Positions 53,604 through 62,398 of a stretch of DNA of 64,000 bases are shown piece by piece; position 1 is the stretch's first letter, and each line of letters starts with the position of its first letter. Origin of the DNA: Pilosibacter fragilis (GTDB lineage Bacteria > Bacillota > Clostridia > Lachnospirales > Lachnospiraceae); assembly GCF_032490495.1 (NCBI RefSeq), contig NZ_JAVYJB010000013.1:1-64000 (forward strand), given 5' to 3'. A model generated the notes under the pieces. The model was not told where the DNA came from, searched no databases, and saw nothing but the letters and a program-made list of their open reading frames with translations. Both the position numbers and the translations under genes were made by a program.

Positions 53604-54341
53604 CTATCGGATCGCCTCGGAAATTTCTTTCGCACATTCCTTAAGCTGACAGATCCTCCGGAACATTTTTTCCGTATCTCCATCCTTCATGGACGTAAAC
53701 GCGATCGCAGCCGCCAGCTCTCCGTTTCTGTCAAATACCGGGCACGCCGCGCCGAGGATCCCCATTTGTAATTCCTCGTCAATGACCGCATATCCCTGAT
53801 TGTGAATGCGATCCAGCTCTTCATTCAGCTCCTTCAGATCCGTCTTCGTATTCGGTGTCGTTTTCGTGCGTTTCTCACGATCAAGAATATCCAATGCTTC
53901 GCTCCGGTTCATATAAGCCATAAAAACACGGCCGGCCGATGTGGAATAGAACGGGATCTCATGTCCGATCTTAACCATATACATATTGGAATCGCCGCGT
54001 TCGCTGCATGCCACATTCATCACAGCTCCATGCTCCATGATGCAGAGAACCACATTCCGGTCAATCTTTTCCGCCAGTCTGCGCATAGGCATCTGTGCCG
54101 CCTGCGTCAGCGCACTTCCCTTTACGACACCGGTGGCGATTGCGCAGATCTTATACCCAAGACGATATTTTTTCGTATGTTCGTCCTGAACGACAAAATG
54201 ATTTCCCTTTAAGCTTGAAAGGATCCTGTGAGTGGAGCTTGCCGGGATCCCAAGCTGCTCCGCCAGATCCGTCACCGACATTCCATTCATATTTTGGCTC
54301 AGTATTTCCAGGGCATTCAATGCCCGGTCGATCAATTGCAT
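53604..54341 (-). CDS. IclR-family transcriptional regulator
   Basis: 245 residues. Start ATG 54341, with GGAGGAGACT just before; a TTG 12 bases earlier overlaps this RBS. N-terminal winged helix (ALNALEILSQNMNGMSVTDLAEQLGIPASSTHRILSSL), then the IclR effector domain (KYRLGYKICAIATG, STSAGRVFMAYM, YAVIDEELQMGILGAACPVFD). It is the first gene of the ABC-phosphorylase operon and likely represses it. Palindromes at 54421-54437 and 54568-54582 are candidate binding sites. Confidence 0.9.
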   Translation of the reverse strand: MQLIDRALNALEILSQNMNGMSVTDLAEQLGIPASSTHRILSSLKGNHFVVQDEHTKKYRLGYKICAIATGVVKGSALTQAAQMPMRRLAEKIDRNVVLCIMEHGAVMNVACSERGDSNMYMVKIGHEIPFYSTSAGRVFMAYMNRSEALDILDREKRTKTTPNTKTDLKELNEELDRIHNQGYAVIDEELQMGILGAACPVFDRNGELAAAIAFTSMKDGDTEKMFRRICQLKECAKEISEAIR

Positions 54342-54420
54342 AGTCTCCTCCAATTTCTGTAATGTGCGCAGCCACAGGATCCGTGGCTGGCTTATGTCAA
54401 TGAGTTATCGTTTCTATGCT

Positions 54421-54437
54421 ATTCCGCGTAGCGGAAT
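54421..54437. promoter_or_regulatory. Candidate IclR operator 1
   Basis: ATTCCGCGTAGCGGAAT, a perfect 7-bp inverted repeat with 3-base centre, 80 bases upstream of the regulator start. A half-site-like TTCCG follows at 54442. Confidence 0.6.
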
Positions 54438-54567
54438 ACTGTTCCGTTTATCGAAATATTACAATTTCATTTTAGCATTATCCAATCTTCAATGCAAAGC
54501 TTTTGCTACATCGAGCCGGAGTTTTGGCATATGCTACAATTCCCCTATTTTTTTTCGTATAATTTCA

Positions 54568-54582
54568 CGGAAACATGTTCCG
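54568..54582. promoter_or_regulatory. Candidate IclR operator 2
   Basis: CGGAAACATGTTCCG, near-palindrome sharing CGGAA / TTCCG arms with operator 1. Between 54342 and 54718 I see these sites and the add terminator, no gene. Confidence 0.5.
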
Positions 54583-54622
54583 GTCAGCGGAAAATCAGGT
54601 TTTTGTCATTCCGTGGCATGGA

Positions 54623-54647
54623 AAAAGGAGGCAATACTCTGCCCCCT
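54623..54647 (-). terminator. Terminator of add
   Basis: On the minus strand GGGGGCA / TGCCTCC stem with 6-base loop, then TTTTT. Confidence 0.75.
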
Positions 54648-54718
54648 TGCATTCACACATTTCCATCTTATGATTCTTTGATGCCGGATTGCTATATGCT
54701 TTTCGCTCCGATATCCTG

Positions 54719-55669
54719 TTATTTTAAAAAACGTGCTTCCCACGCATATTCCTGCATCTTCTCGATCTCCTCATCGGTGAAACCAAGTTCCTCCTTCAGC
54801 ACATCCTTCTCTTTCTGAAGTGTCGTTCTGGAACAGGTGCGGTTGTCGGAGTTTACGGTCACATGGACACCTGCCTCAAGAAGCTTGTGGATCGGGTGCA
54901 TGTTGATCGCCGGAACTACTTTTGTGTGGTAATTGCTGGTAACGCAGACTTCGAGGGTCACATTCTCGTCGATGAGTCTCTTTATCAGCTCCGGATCATC
55001 GATGGCAGCAACACCGTGTCCGATCCTCTTTGTTCCGAAGGAAAGCGCCGTCTTCATGCTGTCCGGTCCTGCCGCCTCACCGGCATGGATCGTCATCGGG
55101 AGTCCATACTCGCGGACTTTCGCAAATACCGGAGCGAAATTCTCTGTCGGGAACAGACCTTCCGCGCCCGCGATATCCACCGCGCAGACCACATCCCCAA
55201 GATATTTCTTCGCAGTTTCTACTGTCTGCATGTTCAGCTCCTCATTGTCCGCTCCACGCATACAGCAGAGAATCAGACCCACACGAATCTGTGGATACAT
55301 CTTCATGCCGCGTTCTGCTCCGCGGATGGCTGCCTCGACAACCTCATCCTGAGTCAGTCCGTCTTTGATGGAAAACTGCGGCGCAAATCGAAGCTCCGCA
55401 TACTCCACGCCCTCCTTCGCAAGATCCTCCACCAGTTCAAAGGTCACACGCTCGATGGCATCCGCCTTCTGTAAGACGAGTAACGGAAGATCGAAGCGCT
55501 CTAAGTATTCTTCCAGAGTCTTACAGTCCTCCGGTACTTCCATCATATATTTTACTTCCTCCGCACTCTTTGCCGGAAGCTCCACGCCCTGCTCTTTTGC
55601 AAGCTCCCAGACGGTCTCCGGGCGGAGCGATCCGTCCAGATGTAAGTGAAGTTCTACGATATGGCTCAT
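54719..55669 (-). CDS. add: Adenosine deaminase
   Basis: 316 residues from ATG 55669 (MSHIVELHLHLDGSLRPE). A TTG at 55678 nearer to GGGAG is an alternative start. Zinc and catalytic motifs are HLHLDGS, MTIHAGEAAG (HAGE), RIGHGVAAI and VNSDN. It deaminates adenosine to inosine in purine salvage. It lies between a BMP-type nucleoside importer upstream and the IclR operon downstream, consistent with use of imported nucleosides. A terminator follows at 54623-54647. Confidence 0.92.
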   Translation of the reverse strand: MSHIVELHLHLDGSLRPETVWELAKEQGVELPAKSAEEVKYMMEVPEDCKTLEEYLERFDLPLLVLQKADAIERVTFELVEDLAKEGVEYAELRFAPQFSIKDGLTQDEVVEAAIRGAERGMKMYPQIRVGLILCCMRGADNEELNMQTVETAKKYLGDVVCAVDIAGAEGLFPTENFAPVFAKVREYGLPMTIHAGEAAGPDSMKTALSFGTKRIGHGVAAIDDPELIKRLIDENVTLEVCVTSNYHTKVVPAINMHPIHKLLEAGVHVTVNSDNRTCSRTTLQKEKDVLKEELGFTDEEIEKMQEYAWEARFLK

Positions 55670-55864
55670 ATCTGACAATATTCTCCCTTCTAACTATTCA
55701 GTGTCTCTATATTGTGTCTTCTATGTTGTGTCTTCGTACAGTCAGCACAATCACTGCACAAATCCTCTAAATTACTACACAGCAGCCCCTATGTCAGGAG
55801 CTGCTTGCATCAATTCTTTCCGGCCGCACTCTGCTGCCGTTTTTTATCTCAGTCGAGAAGACTC

Positions 55865-55880
55865 CCACCTCTTTAGGTGG
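55865..55880. repeat. Hairpin resembling an IS200/IS605-type end
   Basis: CCACCT-CTTT-AGGTGG, flanked by GAAGACTC and TGAGTAATAG. The sequence recalls palindromes at IS200/IS605 or TnpB-associated ends in Clostridia. There is no transposase here. It could be a relic, or simply a hairpin after the permease gene. Nearby 55711-55737 holds two direct copies of TTGTGTCTTC (period 14). Confidence 0.35.
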
Positions 55881-55895
55881 TGAGTAATAGCAAAT

Positions 55896-56846
55896 TTATT
55901 TCCCGGCCGCCGCCTTCATCTGTTTTTTCTTCTTATTGTGCTCCACCATCGCGCAGTAAACCGTATACGCAATAATAATGATCAGATACGGCATCATCTG
56001 GATAAACTGCAGCGGGATCGAAGAGTTCTGGAGATAGTTCGCAAGACTCTGGCAGAATCCGAATAACAGAGATGCCAGCATGCCGATCACGGCATTCCCC
56101 GCCGCGATGGCCTGGGTTGCCAGAGCGATGTAACCACGCCCCGCTGTCATACCGGAGGAGAAGAGTCCCACATATCCCATGGACAGGAACGCGCCTGCCA
56201 TGCCTGTCATCATTCCGCTTAAGCAGAGGGCGATGTACTTGATCTTTTTTACCGGAATTCCGACGGATTCCGCCGCATCCGGGGACTCACCGACGGCACG
56301 GATATGCATGCCGAGTCTTGTATACTTAAACATGTACCACACAACTGCCACCAGGATCAGCGCCGCATAGGTCAACACATGATGGCCGGAAAGCACCGCG
56401 CCGATCACCGGGATATCCTTGACGACCGGGATCGTCACACTCGGGAGCTTTAAGGACGGCAGGGATGTGGACGCACCCTTTTCGCCTGTGATCAGGTACA
56501 GGACAAAGATCGTTCCGCCGGAGGCGAAGGTGTTTAACGCGATACCTGAGATGACCGCGTTGGAGTTTAATTTCAGGATAAAGTAGGCGAGGATGTTGCT
56601 GACGATAAAGCCTGCAAGCACCGCCCCCAAAAATCCGATCCATGCGCTCTGGGAGAACGCACTGACAACAACGCCCACAAAGGCGGAGATCAGCATCGTT
56701 CCCTCAAGGGCGATGTTGCTGGTTCCGGACCTCGAGGAGATCATAGCCCCCAGTGTCGTTAAAAGCACCGGTGTCGCGCTTCGAAACATTGCGAAATAGA
56801 ACTCCGGGAGACTCAATGTTTTTAAAATTTCCTGTAAGATTCCCAT
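55896..56846 (-). CDS. Nucleoside ABC transporter permease (NupQ-like)
   Basis: 316 residues with about eight or nine membrane helices. Start ATG 56846 after GGGAGGCG. BPD_transp_2 family of BMP-type importers: MISSRSGTSNIALEGTMLISAF, GIALNTFASGGTIFVLYL and VGESPDAAESVGIPVKKIKY. It is the last gene of the importer operon, 3 bases after the partner permease. Imports nucleosides with 56850-57896. Confidence 0.9.
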   Translation of the reverse strand: MGILQEILKTLSLPEFYFAMFRSATPVLLTTLGAMISSRSGTSNIALEGTMLISAFVGVVVSAFSQSAWIGFLGAVLAGFIVSNILAYFILKLNSNAVISGIALNTFASGGTIFVLYLITGEKGASTSLPSLKLPSVTIPVVKDIPVIGAVLSGHHVLTYAALILVAVVWYMFKYTRLGMHIRAVGESPDAAESVGIPVKKIKYIALCLSGMMTGMAGAFLSMGYVGLFSSGMTAGRGYIALATQAIAAGNAVIGMLASLLFGFCQSLANYLQNSSIPLQFIQMMPYLIIIIAYTVYCAMVEHNKKKKQMKAAAGK

Positions 56847-56849
56847 CTG

Positions 56850-57896
56850 TTACGCCTCCCCTTTCAGTGCTTTTTTCGCTTCCTCGCGCTGTTTCCAGCC
56901 TGCCATGAACCGCTCGGCCGTCACAAACAGGATCAGAACCGCCTGAATGATGGATACCAGCTCGTTCTGGACATCGGAACGTCTGGACATCAGGTCCGCG
57001 CCGACACGGATGTATGCCAGGAAAAATGCCGCGAACGGTACCATCTTCGGGTTATTGCCGGACAGGATCGCGATGATAACACCGTCCCAAGCGTAGGACG
57101 GGGAATCCTGCCAGTTGAAACGCTGGTACATTCCCATCTGCTCGACTGCGCCGCCAAGACCCGCAACGGCACCCGCAATGACCTGGGTCATGATGATGAC
57201 ACGGCTGATACGGATTCCGGAATACTTTGCGAACTCCGGATTGCTTCCTGAGATGCGGACCTCATAACCAAACTTCGTCTTGTATACAAGAATATATAAC
57301 AGGATCACTGCCACAATGGCAATCAGATATCCCACATGGAAGTTCGTTCCGGAGATCAGCTTTCCGAGGGAAGCTGTCGCCTGGTATTTCTTAGACGCGA
57401 AGGTTCCCGCCTCACGGTCAGCAAGGAACTTCGTCACGTTGTAGATCCCAAGGTAAAAGAACACATAGTTGAACATTAAGGAAGTTACCAGCTCATTCGT
57501 GTGGAAATACACCTTTAAGAGCGCCGGGATACTTCCGATCAGCCCACCCACAGCCGCAGCCGCGATCATGATCACGATCGGGTGTACTGCGAACGGCAGG
57601 GATGTCTTGATGGCGAGAGCCGCTGTCACGACAGCGCCCGTGTAGAGACATGCGTCCGCGATCATGGAGAAGTTTCCGGACTTGAATACAAGTCCCAGAG
57701 CAAGTCCCGTAAAGATCAACGGCACGCTGCTGGCAAACACTTCAAAAAAGTGACGTTTGGACTGCAGCGGTCCTAAAAACAGGTTATAGATCGCAGTCAC
57801 CGGCTCCTCACTGACTGCGAAGATCACCGCCACCGACAAGGCGATGGCAATGGCAAACGCGCAGAGAAGTCTTACGATCGTAAATTTTTTATTCAC
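56850..57896 (-). CDS. Nucleoside ABC transporter permease (NupP-like)
   Basis: 348 residues. The GTG at 57896 is preferred (GGAGG 8 bases upstream); a GTG at 57905 is inside the RBS. The gene overlaps the end of the ATPase gene by 8 bases. Multi-pass protein with the family segments GLALGLVFKSGNFSMIADACLYTGA and ISGSNPEFAKYSGIRISRVI. Forms the heterodimeric channel with the next gene. Confidence 0.9.
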   Translation of the reverse strand: MNKKFTIVRLLCAFAIAIALSVAVIFAVSEEPVTAIYNLFLGPLQSKRHFFEVFASSVPLIFTGLALGLVFKSGNFSMIADACLYTGAVVTAALAIKTSLPFAVHPIVIMIAAAAVGGLIGSIPALLKVYFHTNELVTSLMFNYVFFYLGIYNVTKFLADREAGTFASKKYQATASLGKLISGTNFHVGYLIAIVAVILLYILVYKTKFGYEVRISGSNPEFAKYSGIRISRVIIMTQVIAGAVAGLGGAVEQMGMYQRFNWQDSPSYAWDGVIIAILSGNNPKMVPFAAFFLAYIRVGADLMSRRSDVQNELVSIIQAVLILFVTAERFMAGWKQREEAKKALKGEA

Positions 57897-59445
57897 AGTA
57901 AGCACCTCCGATCTGCTCCTTGGAATCTTCTTTTACCCCCAGCATATAAAGACCGAGCTCATTCTCTGACGTATTCTTCACATCGGAGATATGTCCGACG
58001 ATGCGGCCCTCATGCATGACAAGGATCGTATCACTTAAGGAAAGGATCTCGCTTAAGTCCGCGGATACAAGTAAGATTGCTTTCTTTCCGCTTCTCATGT
58101 CCACGATCTTCTTCCTGATAAACTCGATGGCGCCGACATCAATACCCCTGGTCGGCTGGTTCATGATCAGAAGATCCGGTTCATAATCGAACTCACGTCC
58201 CACAACGACTTTCTGGACGTTACCGCCGGAGAGCTCCGCGATGGACTGCTTGGAGTTATCGAATTTTACAAGGAACTCTTTTAAGATCCGGTTTGTAAAT
58301 TCACTGATCTTTTTGCTGTCCAGGAGTCCGTGGGTCTTTAATTTGTCGGTATAGTAGACCTTGGAGATCGCGTTGTCCTCCAGGGAAAGCTTCGGAGCCG
58401 TGCCGAATTTCATACGGTCCTCGGAAACGTGGGAGATTCCCGCTTCCTGGCGTGCGAGCACCGGGGCGTTGGAGATGTCCTTTCCATTCATTGTAATCGT
58501 TCCCTGCTGCTGTTTTAAGGTTCCGACGATGGCCTCGACAAGCTCCGACTGTCCGTTTCCGTCGATTCCTGCGATTCCTAATATCTGACCTTCTTTGATA
58601 GAGAAGGAGACCTGATCCAGTCTCGTCTTTCCGAGCTGGTCCACATAGACCATATCTTTCACAGAGAATACGGTCTTTCCCGGCTCCATCTCTTCCTTTT
58701 CAATGTCCAGGCTGACATCACGGCCTACCATCAGGCGGGAGATCTCATGCTCGTCGAGATCCGAGATCTCGTAGGTTCCCATGGTCTTTCCATCCCGGAG
58801 GATCGTCATGCGGTTGCAGAGTGCCTTAACTTCGTTTAATTTGTGGGAGATAAAGATGATCGTGTGGCCATTTTCTCTTAAAAGCTTTAACTGTTCAAAT
58901 AATTCTTCTGTTTCCTGTGGTGTCAGCACGGCTGTCGGCTCGTCCAGGATCAGAATATGGGCACCCCGGTAGAGTGCCTTTAAGATCTCAAGCTTCTGAC
59001 GCATGGCAAGAGAAATGTCCTCGACCTTTTCCTTCGCCTCTACCTTCAGATTATATTTGTCGGAAAGCTCCGTGGTGATCCGCACCGCCTCTTTCCGGTC
59101 TACTTTAAATGCAGTTCCTGTCTCCGCGCCGAGAATCAGGTTCTCCGCAACGGTCATGGACGGAACCTGCATAAAATGCTGGTGTACCATGCCGAGTCCG
59201 GCTGCGATCGCATCGCTGGATGATGAGAAGTGTACCTCTTTTCCATCCACGAAGATCTGGCCTTCCGTCGGTGCCAGCATGCCAAACAGCATCTTCATTA
59301 AGGTGGATTTTCCCGCGCCGTTTTCACCGACGAGGGCATGGATCTCACCCTTTTTGATCTGCAGATTGACATTATGGTTTGCCACAACGCCGCCCGGATA
59401 GACTTTTGTGATGTTCCGGGCCTCTAAAATGATCTCCTGCTCCAT
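57889..59445 (-). CDS. Nucleoside ABC transporter ATP-binding protein, double cassette (NupO-like)
   Basis: 518 residues. ATG 59445 has GGAGG 5 bases upstream. Two ABC cassettes: first with GENGAGKST, MRQKLEILKAL signature region and ILILDEPTAVLT; second, degenerate, with GIDGNGQSELVEAI and LSGGNVQKVVVGRE, LLIMNQPTRGID. This double-ATPase design is standard for BMP-type nucleoside and sugar importers. Preceded by a 295-base, highly structured intergenic region. Confidence 0.95.
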   Translation of the reverse strand: MEQEIILEARNITKVYPGGVVANHNVNLQIKKGEIHALVGENGAGKSTLMKMLFGMLAPTEGQIFVDGKEVHFSSSSDAIAAGLGMVHQHFMQVPSMTVAENLILGAETGTAFKVDRKEAVRITTELSDKYNLKVEAKEKVEDISLAMRQKLEILKALYRGAHILILDEPTAVLTPQETEELFEQLKLLRENGHTIIFISHKLNEVKALCNRMTILRDGKTMGTYEISDLDEHEISRLMVGRDVSLDIEKEEMEPGKTVFSVKDMVYVDQLGKTRLDQVSFSIKEGQILGIAGIDGNGQSELVEAIVGTLKQQQGTITMNGKDISNAPVLARQEAGISHVSEDRMKFGTAPKLSLEDNAISKVYYTDKLKTHGLLDSKKISEFTNRILKEFLVKFDNSKQSIAELSGGNVQKVVVGREFDYEPDLLIMNQPTRGIDVGAIEFIRKKIVDMRSGKKAILLVSADLSEILSLSDTILVMHEGRIVGHISDVKNTSENELGLYMLGVKEDSKEQIGGAYCE

Positions 59446-59507
59446 TGTTTCCTCCAAGTAAGGCATCTTTGTCTGCCTGTGAAAGTGGTTCCTGTTCGTA
59501 ACTGCCT

Positions 59508-59648
59508 GAATCGCAAATATATTGCAAATGTGGGCATTGGACTGCGCCCACGTAAATGTAAAAATCTCCTGCGATTCGCGGAGCCGTGATACGGCGTCCT
59601 GCCCAGCCCCAGATGTTCCGGGAACCGGGCAAAAACATCATATCACGG
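59508..59648 (-). other. Structured RNA candidate between the binding protein and ATPase genes
   Basis: Long-range complementary pairs on the minus strand: CCGTGATA / TATCACGG (plus 59641-59648 with 59584-59591) around an inner GATGTT...GAACATC hairpin, and GAATCGCA / TGCGATTC (plus 59570-59577 with 59508-59515) enclosing GTGGGC / GCCCAC (plus 59546-59551 with 59530-59535). No known riboswitch consensus was recognised. Confidence 0.45.
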
Positions 59649-59698
59649 TTTTCTCCGCATGAATACAGGAGATAAATGCTCGCTGCCCCGACATGCCT

Positions 59699-59730
59699 CT
59701 TCTTGTTTTCATTGACATGAAAACAAGAAG
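59699..59730 (-). other. Hairpin after the binding-protein gene
   Basis: 13-bp perfect stem CTTCTTGTTTTCA / TGAAAACAAGAAG without a T-run, 11 bases after the stop codon. Probably a stabiliser that lets the binding protein be made in excess over the channel genes. Confidence 0.6.
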
Positions 59731-59740
59731 CTATGGGCGT

Positions 59741-60916
59741 TTACTGAGCTCCGTTGATGATTCCCTTCAGAGTTGCCTCATCCATACCATAAGCGGAATC
59801 AACGGTAACCTCGCCTGCGAGCAGCTTCTCTTTTGCATCCTCAACGGCTTTCTTTGCATCCTCAGATACTGCAGACTGATAAATATCGTTGTCAGCAAGG
59901 CCTACAACGCCGTCCTCGATACCAAGGATCTGGTACTCACCATACGGAAGTGTTCCATCAACTGCCTTCTCAACTGCATTGTAGATGCTGTCGCCAACGC
60001 CCTTGATCGCGGAAGAGATGATGAAGTTTGCCTCGTCCTTGCCCTCGTAAGCAAGTGCCTGGTCGGAGTCAACGCCGATGCAGTATTTCTTGCTTTCTGC
60101 TGCTGCCTCGATAACACCTACGGATGCCGGACCTGCTGCTACGAATACAACGTCAGCGCCGTTGGAGTACTGAGTGATCGCAAGCTCTTTTGCTGTTGCG
60201 GAGTCAACATAGGAACCAACGTAGGAAACAAGTACCTTCACATCCGGATCTACGAACTGAGCGCCCTCGATGAAGCCGACTGCAGAGTCGTTGATAACGG
60301 CTGCTGTATCCTTTGCGCCTACGAAACCGATGACGTTGTCTTCGTTTGCGTATTCCATATCGGACTTTGTCGCACTTGCTGCAAGAACGCCTGCAAGGAA
60401 TGCGCCCTCGTTCTGCTTGTAGCTCATGGAGTATACGTTGCTTAAGTCACCGATCGTGTAGTCAACATCTGTATCGAAGATGATGAACTTCTTCTCCGGG
60501 AACTCCTGAGCAACCTTCTCTGTGATTTCCTTCATGTCCCAGAGACCTGTGATGATAAGGTCTGCATCGGACTCACAAGCGTCTAACATGGAACCTTCGA
60601 ACTTTGTCTTGTCGCTGCCCATCTCGACCATGTTTACTTCAACCTTATCGCCAAGCTCAGCCTCAAGCTTTTCCATACCAGCCTGTGCGGAGTCGTTGAA
60701 TGCCTTATCGCCGAAGGAGCCGGTAACAAGAAGTGTTACTTTTAACTTCTCACCGTTTGTCTCAGCCTTTGCTGCCTCTGCAGTTGTCTCAGCAGCTGCT
60801 GCGGTTGTCTCGCCTGCTGCTGCGGTTGTCTCGGTCTTGCTCTCGCTTGCGCATCCAAACAGCATGGAAGCTGTCATAGCCATTGCAAGTGTGCTGCATA
60901 AGAATTTCTTTTTCAT
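59741..60916 (-). CDS. BMP-family nucleoside-binding lipoprotein
   Basis: 391 residues. ATG 60916 after AAAAGGAGA, 2 bases after the stop of the M20 gene. Lipobox MLFGC with cysteine at 22; A/E/T linker to ~52. Bmp domain: VTLLVTGSFGDKAFNDSAQAG, GVLAASATKSDM, GFVGAKDTAAV, ADVVFVAAGPASVGVIEAA and CIGVDSDQA. This PnrA/BmpA family binds purine nucleosides outside the cell. It supplies the importer encoded downstream. Confidence 0.93.
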   Translation of the reverse strand: MKKKFLCSTLAMAMTASMLFGCASESKTETTAAAGETTAAAAETTAEAAKAETNGEKLKVTLLVTGSFGDKAFNDSAQAGMEKLEAELGDKVEVNMVEMGSDKTKFEGSMLDACESDADLIITGLWDMKEITEKVAQEFPEKKFIIFDTDVDYTIGDLSNVYSMSYKQNEGAFLAGVLAASATKSDMEYANEDNVIGFVGAKDTAAVINDSAVGFIEGAQFVDPDVKVLVSYVGSYVDSATAKELAITQYSNGADVVFVAAGPASVGVIEAAAESKKYCIGVDSDQALAYEGKDEANFIISSAIKGVGDSIYNAVEKAVDGTLPYGEYQILGIEDGVVGLADNDIYQSAVSEDAKKAVEDAKEKLLAGEVTVDSAYGMDEATLKGIINGAQ

Positions 60917-60918
60917 AA

Positions 60919-62235
60919 TTAGTTGTTCTCCTTTTCGTAAAAAGTTGATTTATTCAAACTATCCAGAGTTTCCAGATAATTTTTCTTGTTCATCACCGGC
61001 TTGAACGCCTCTTTGATCTTCCACGCGGACGCACCGCCGTCGGATAAGAGATCTGCCACGGTATCTGCAAAATAATGAGCCGGGACACAGTATGCCTGCT
61101 CCGGATCCGCCGTCTTAAAATCTTTTCCGTGGATACTGCCCTCAAATCCGGCAACACCGATCTCAACGATCGGCCACATAAGGGATAAGTCTCCCATATC
61201 TCCGGAAGCGAAGCCGTGGGTTCCCTGGGCGATCATGCTCTCGTCGATATAATCTAAAATGTGTTTCTTCACAAGCTCTGTCAGGTTCTCGTCCTGATGG
61301 AGCGGGAAATATCCCGGTGTATCCTGGATCTCAAGATCACAGTTGATCGCAAGTGCTCCGGCGCGGATCGCGCGGGTCACTTTCGCGTTTGTCTCAAAGA
61401 TCGCCGGAACTGTCTTCGCCCGGACATACATCTCAAGCTGTGTTCTTCCCGGAACCGTATTGACGGATTGACCGCCTTCCGGCACATAGAAATGGACGCG
61501 GATCGCGTCATCTGCTCGGAAAGTCTCTCTCAGGAAGTTGATCCCTGTCATGGCAAGGTTTACCGCGTTGAGCGCGTTTACGCCGCCTTCCGGGTTCGCT
61601 CCTGCGTGGGACGCCTTTCCTGTAAAGATTGCCCGCTTCATGATAAAGCCGTTTAAGCTGGAACCGATCTCCGCATGATACTTTGTCATATCGATCCCCA
61701 TAGCGTGGCAGGATAACATGATGTCCACATCATCAAAAATGCCTGTGGCGATCATCTCCTGCTTGCCTGACGGGTGGGAGATCTTTCCTTCCTTAATAAG
61801 CCCCTTCCGGTAATCCATATCGCAGAACTCCTCCGCCGGCGTCACGAGAAGTGTGACCTTTCCGCAGAGATCCTTTAACATACCGGATTCCCTGATGGCT
61901 AAAAATAAGCTCATCATAACGCCCAGCTGACCGTAGTGGCCGCAGGTATGAGCCGCGCAGCTGTCCTCACTGGCGTACGGATGTCCGAAGGTCGGAACCG
62001 CGTCGAATTCCGTGATCAGGCCGATATTCGGCCCCGGCTTTCCGGAATCTAAGACTGCCCGGATTCCCGTGTATGCGACATCTTCATGCGGAATCCCCGC
62101 CTTGTCGAGTGCCTCGATCGCCTTTTTTCTTGTTCTGAACTCCTTAAATCCGAGCTCCGGATGACAGTAAATATCTTCGCTCATTGCGATGATCTCCGGC
62201 AGGATCTGATCTAATGCTTCATGAACTGATTTCAT
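60919..62235 (-). CDS. M20 family amidohydrolase (AbgB-like)
   Basis: 438 residues. ATG 62235 with GGAGGAAACACC upstream; the frame to 62286 is not needed. Metal and dimer motifs: HPELGFKEF, FDAVPTFGHPYASEDSCAAHTCGHYGQLG, TPAEEFCD, SCHAMGID and the lid part KASHAGANPEGGVNALNA. It resembles the p-aminobenzoyl-glutamate hydrolase subunit AbgB and related amidases. As the first gene of the BMP importer operon it may cut an imported amide or conjugate. Substrate unknown. Confidence 0.88.
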   Translation of the reverse strand: MKSVHEALDQILPEIIAMSEDIYCHPELGFKEFRTRKKAIEALDKAGIPHEDVAYTGIRAVLDSGKPGPNIGLITEFDAVPTFGHPYASEDSCAAHTCGHYGQLGVMMSLFLAIRESGMLKDLCGKVTLLVTPAEEFCDMDYRKGLIKEGKISHPSGKQEMIATGIFDDVDIMLSCHAMGIDMTKYHAEIGSSLNGFIMKRAIFTGKASHAGANPEGGVNALNAVNLAMTGINFLRETFRADDAIRVHFYVPEGGQSVNTVPGRTQLEMYVRAKTVPAIFETNAKVTRAIRAGALAINCDLEIQDTPGYFPLHQDENLTELVKKHILDYIDESMIAQGTHGFASGDMGDLSLMWPIVEIGVAGFEGSIHGKDFKTADPEQAYCVPAHYFADTVADLLSDGGASAWKIKEAFKPVMNKKNYLETLDSLNKSTFYEKENN

Positions 62236-62293
62236 GGTGTTTCCTCCTTCACTATACCTGTGCAGGCCGGATGCAGAGCCCTTCACGACAGTC

Positions 62294-62370
62294 TGCCTGA
62301 AATTCCTTAGAAGTCCCCATTACACAAAAAAGGTCTGCAAATGCAGACTTTTTTACGGGTTACTCAGGCA
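62294..62370 (-). promoter_or_regulatory. Leader with terminator and possible alternative pairing (M20-BMP operon)
   Basis: On the minus strand GTCTGCATTTGCAGAC (within plus 62331-62347) followed by CTTTTTT is a terminator-like hairpin inside the leader. TGCCTGA (plus 62364-62370) can pair with TCAGGCA (plus 62294-62300) around it, and AGTCTGC with GCAGACT. This looks like an attenuator. Confidence 0.4.
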
Positions 62371-62398
62371 ACTAATGAGTCAGTATAGTGCAGAAAAT

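Noticed and set aside
54719..55669. Adenosine deaminase with Asn after the zinc Asp (VNSDN) as a dead enzyme
   Set aside because: The SDN/TDN variant is common in bacterial Add proteins, and all zinc ligands are present.
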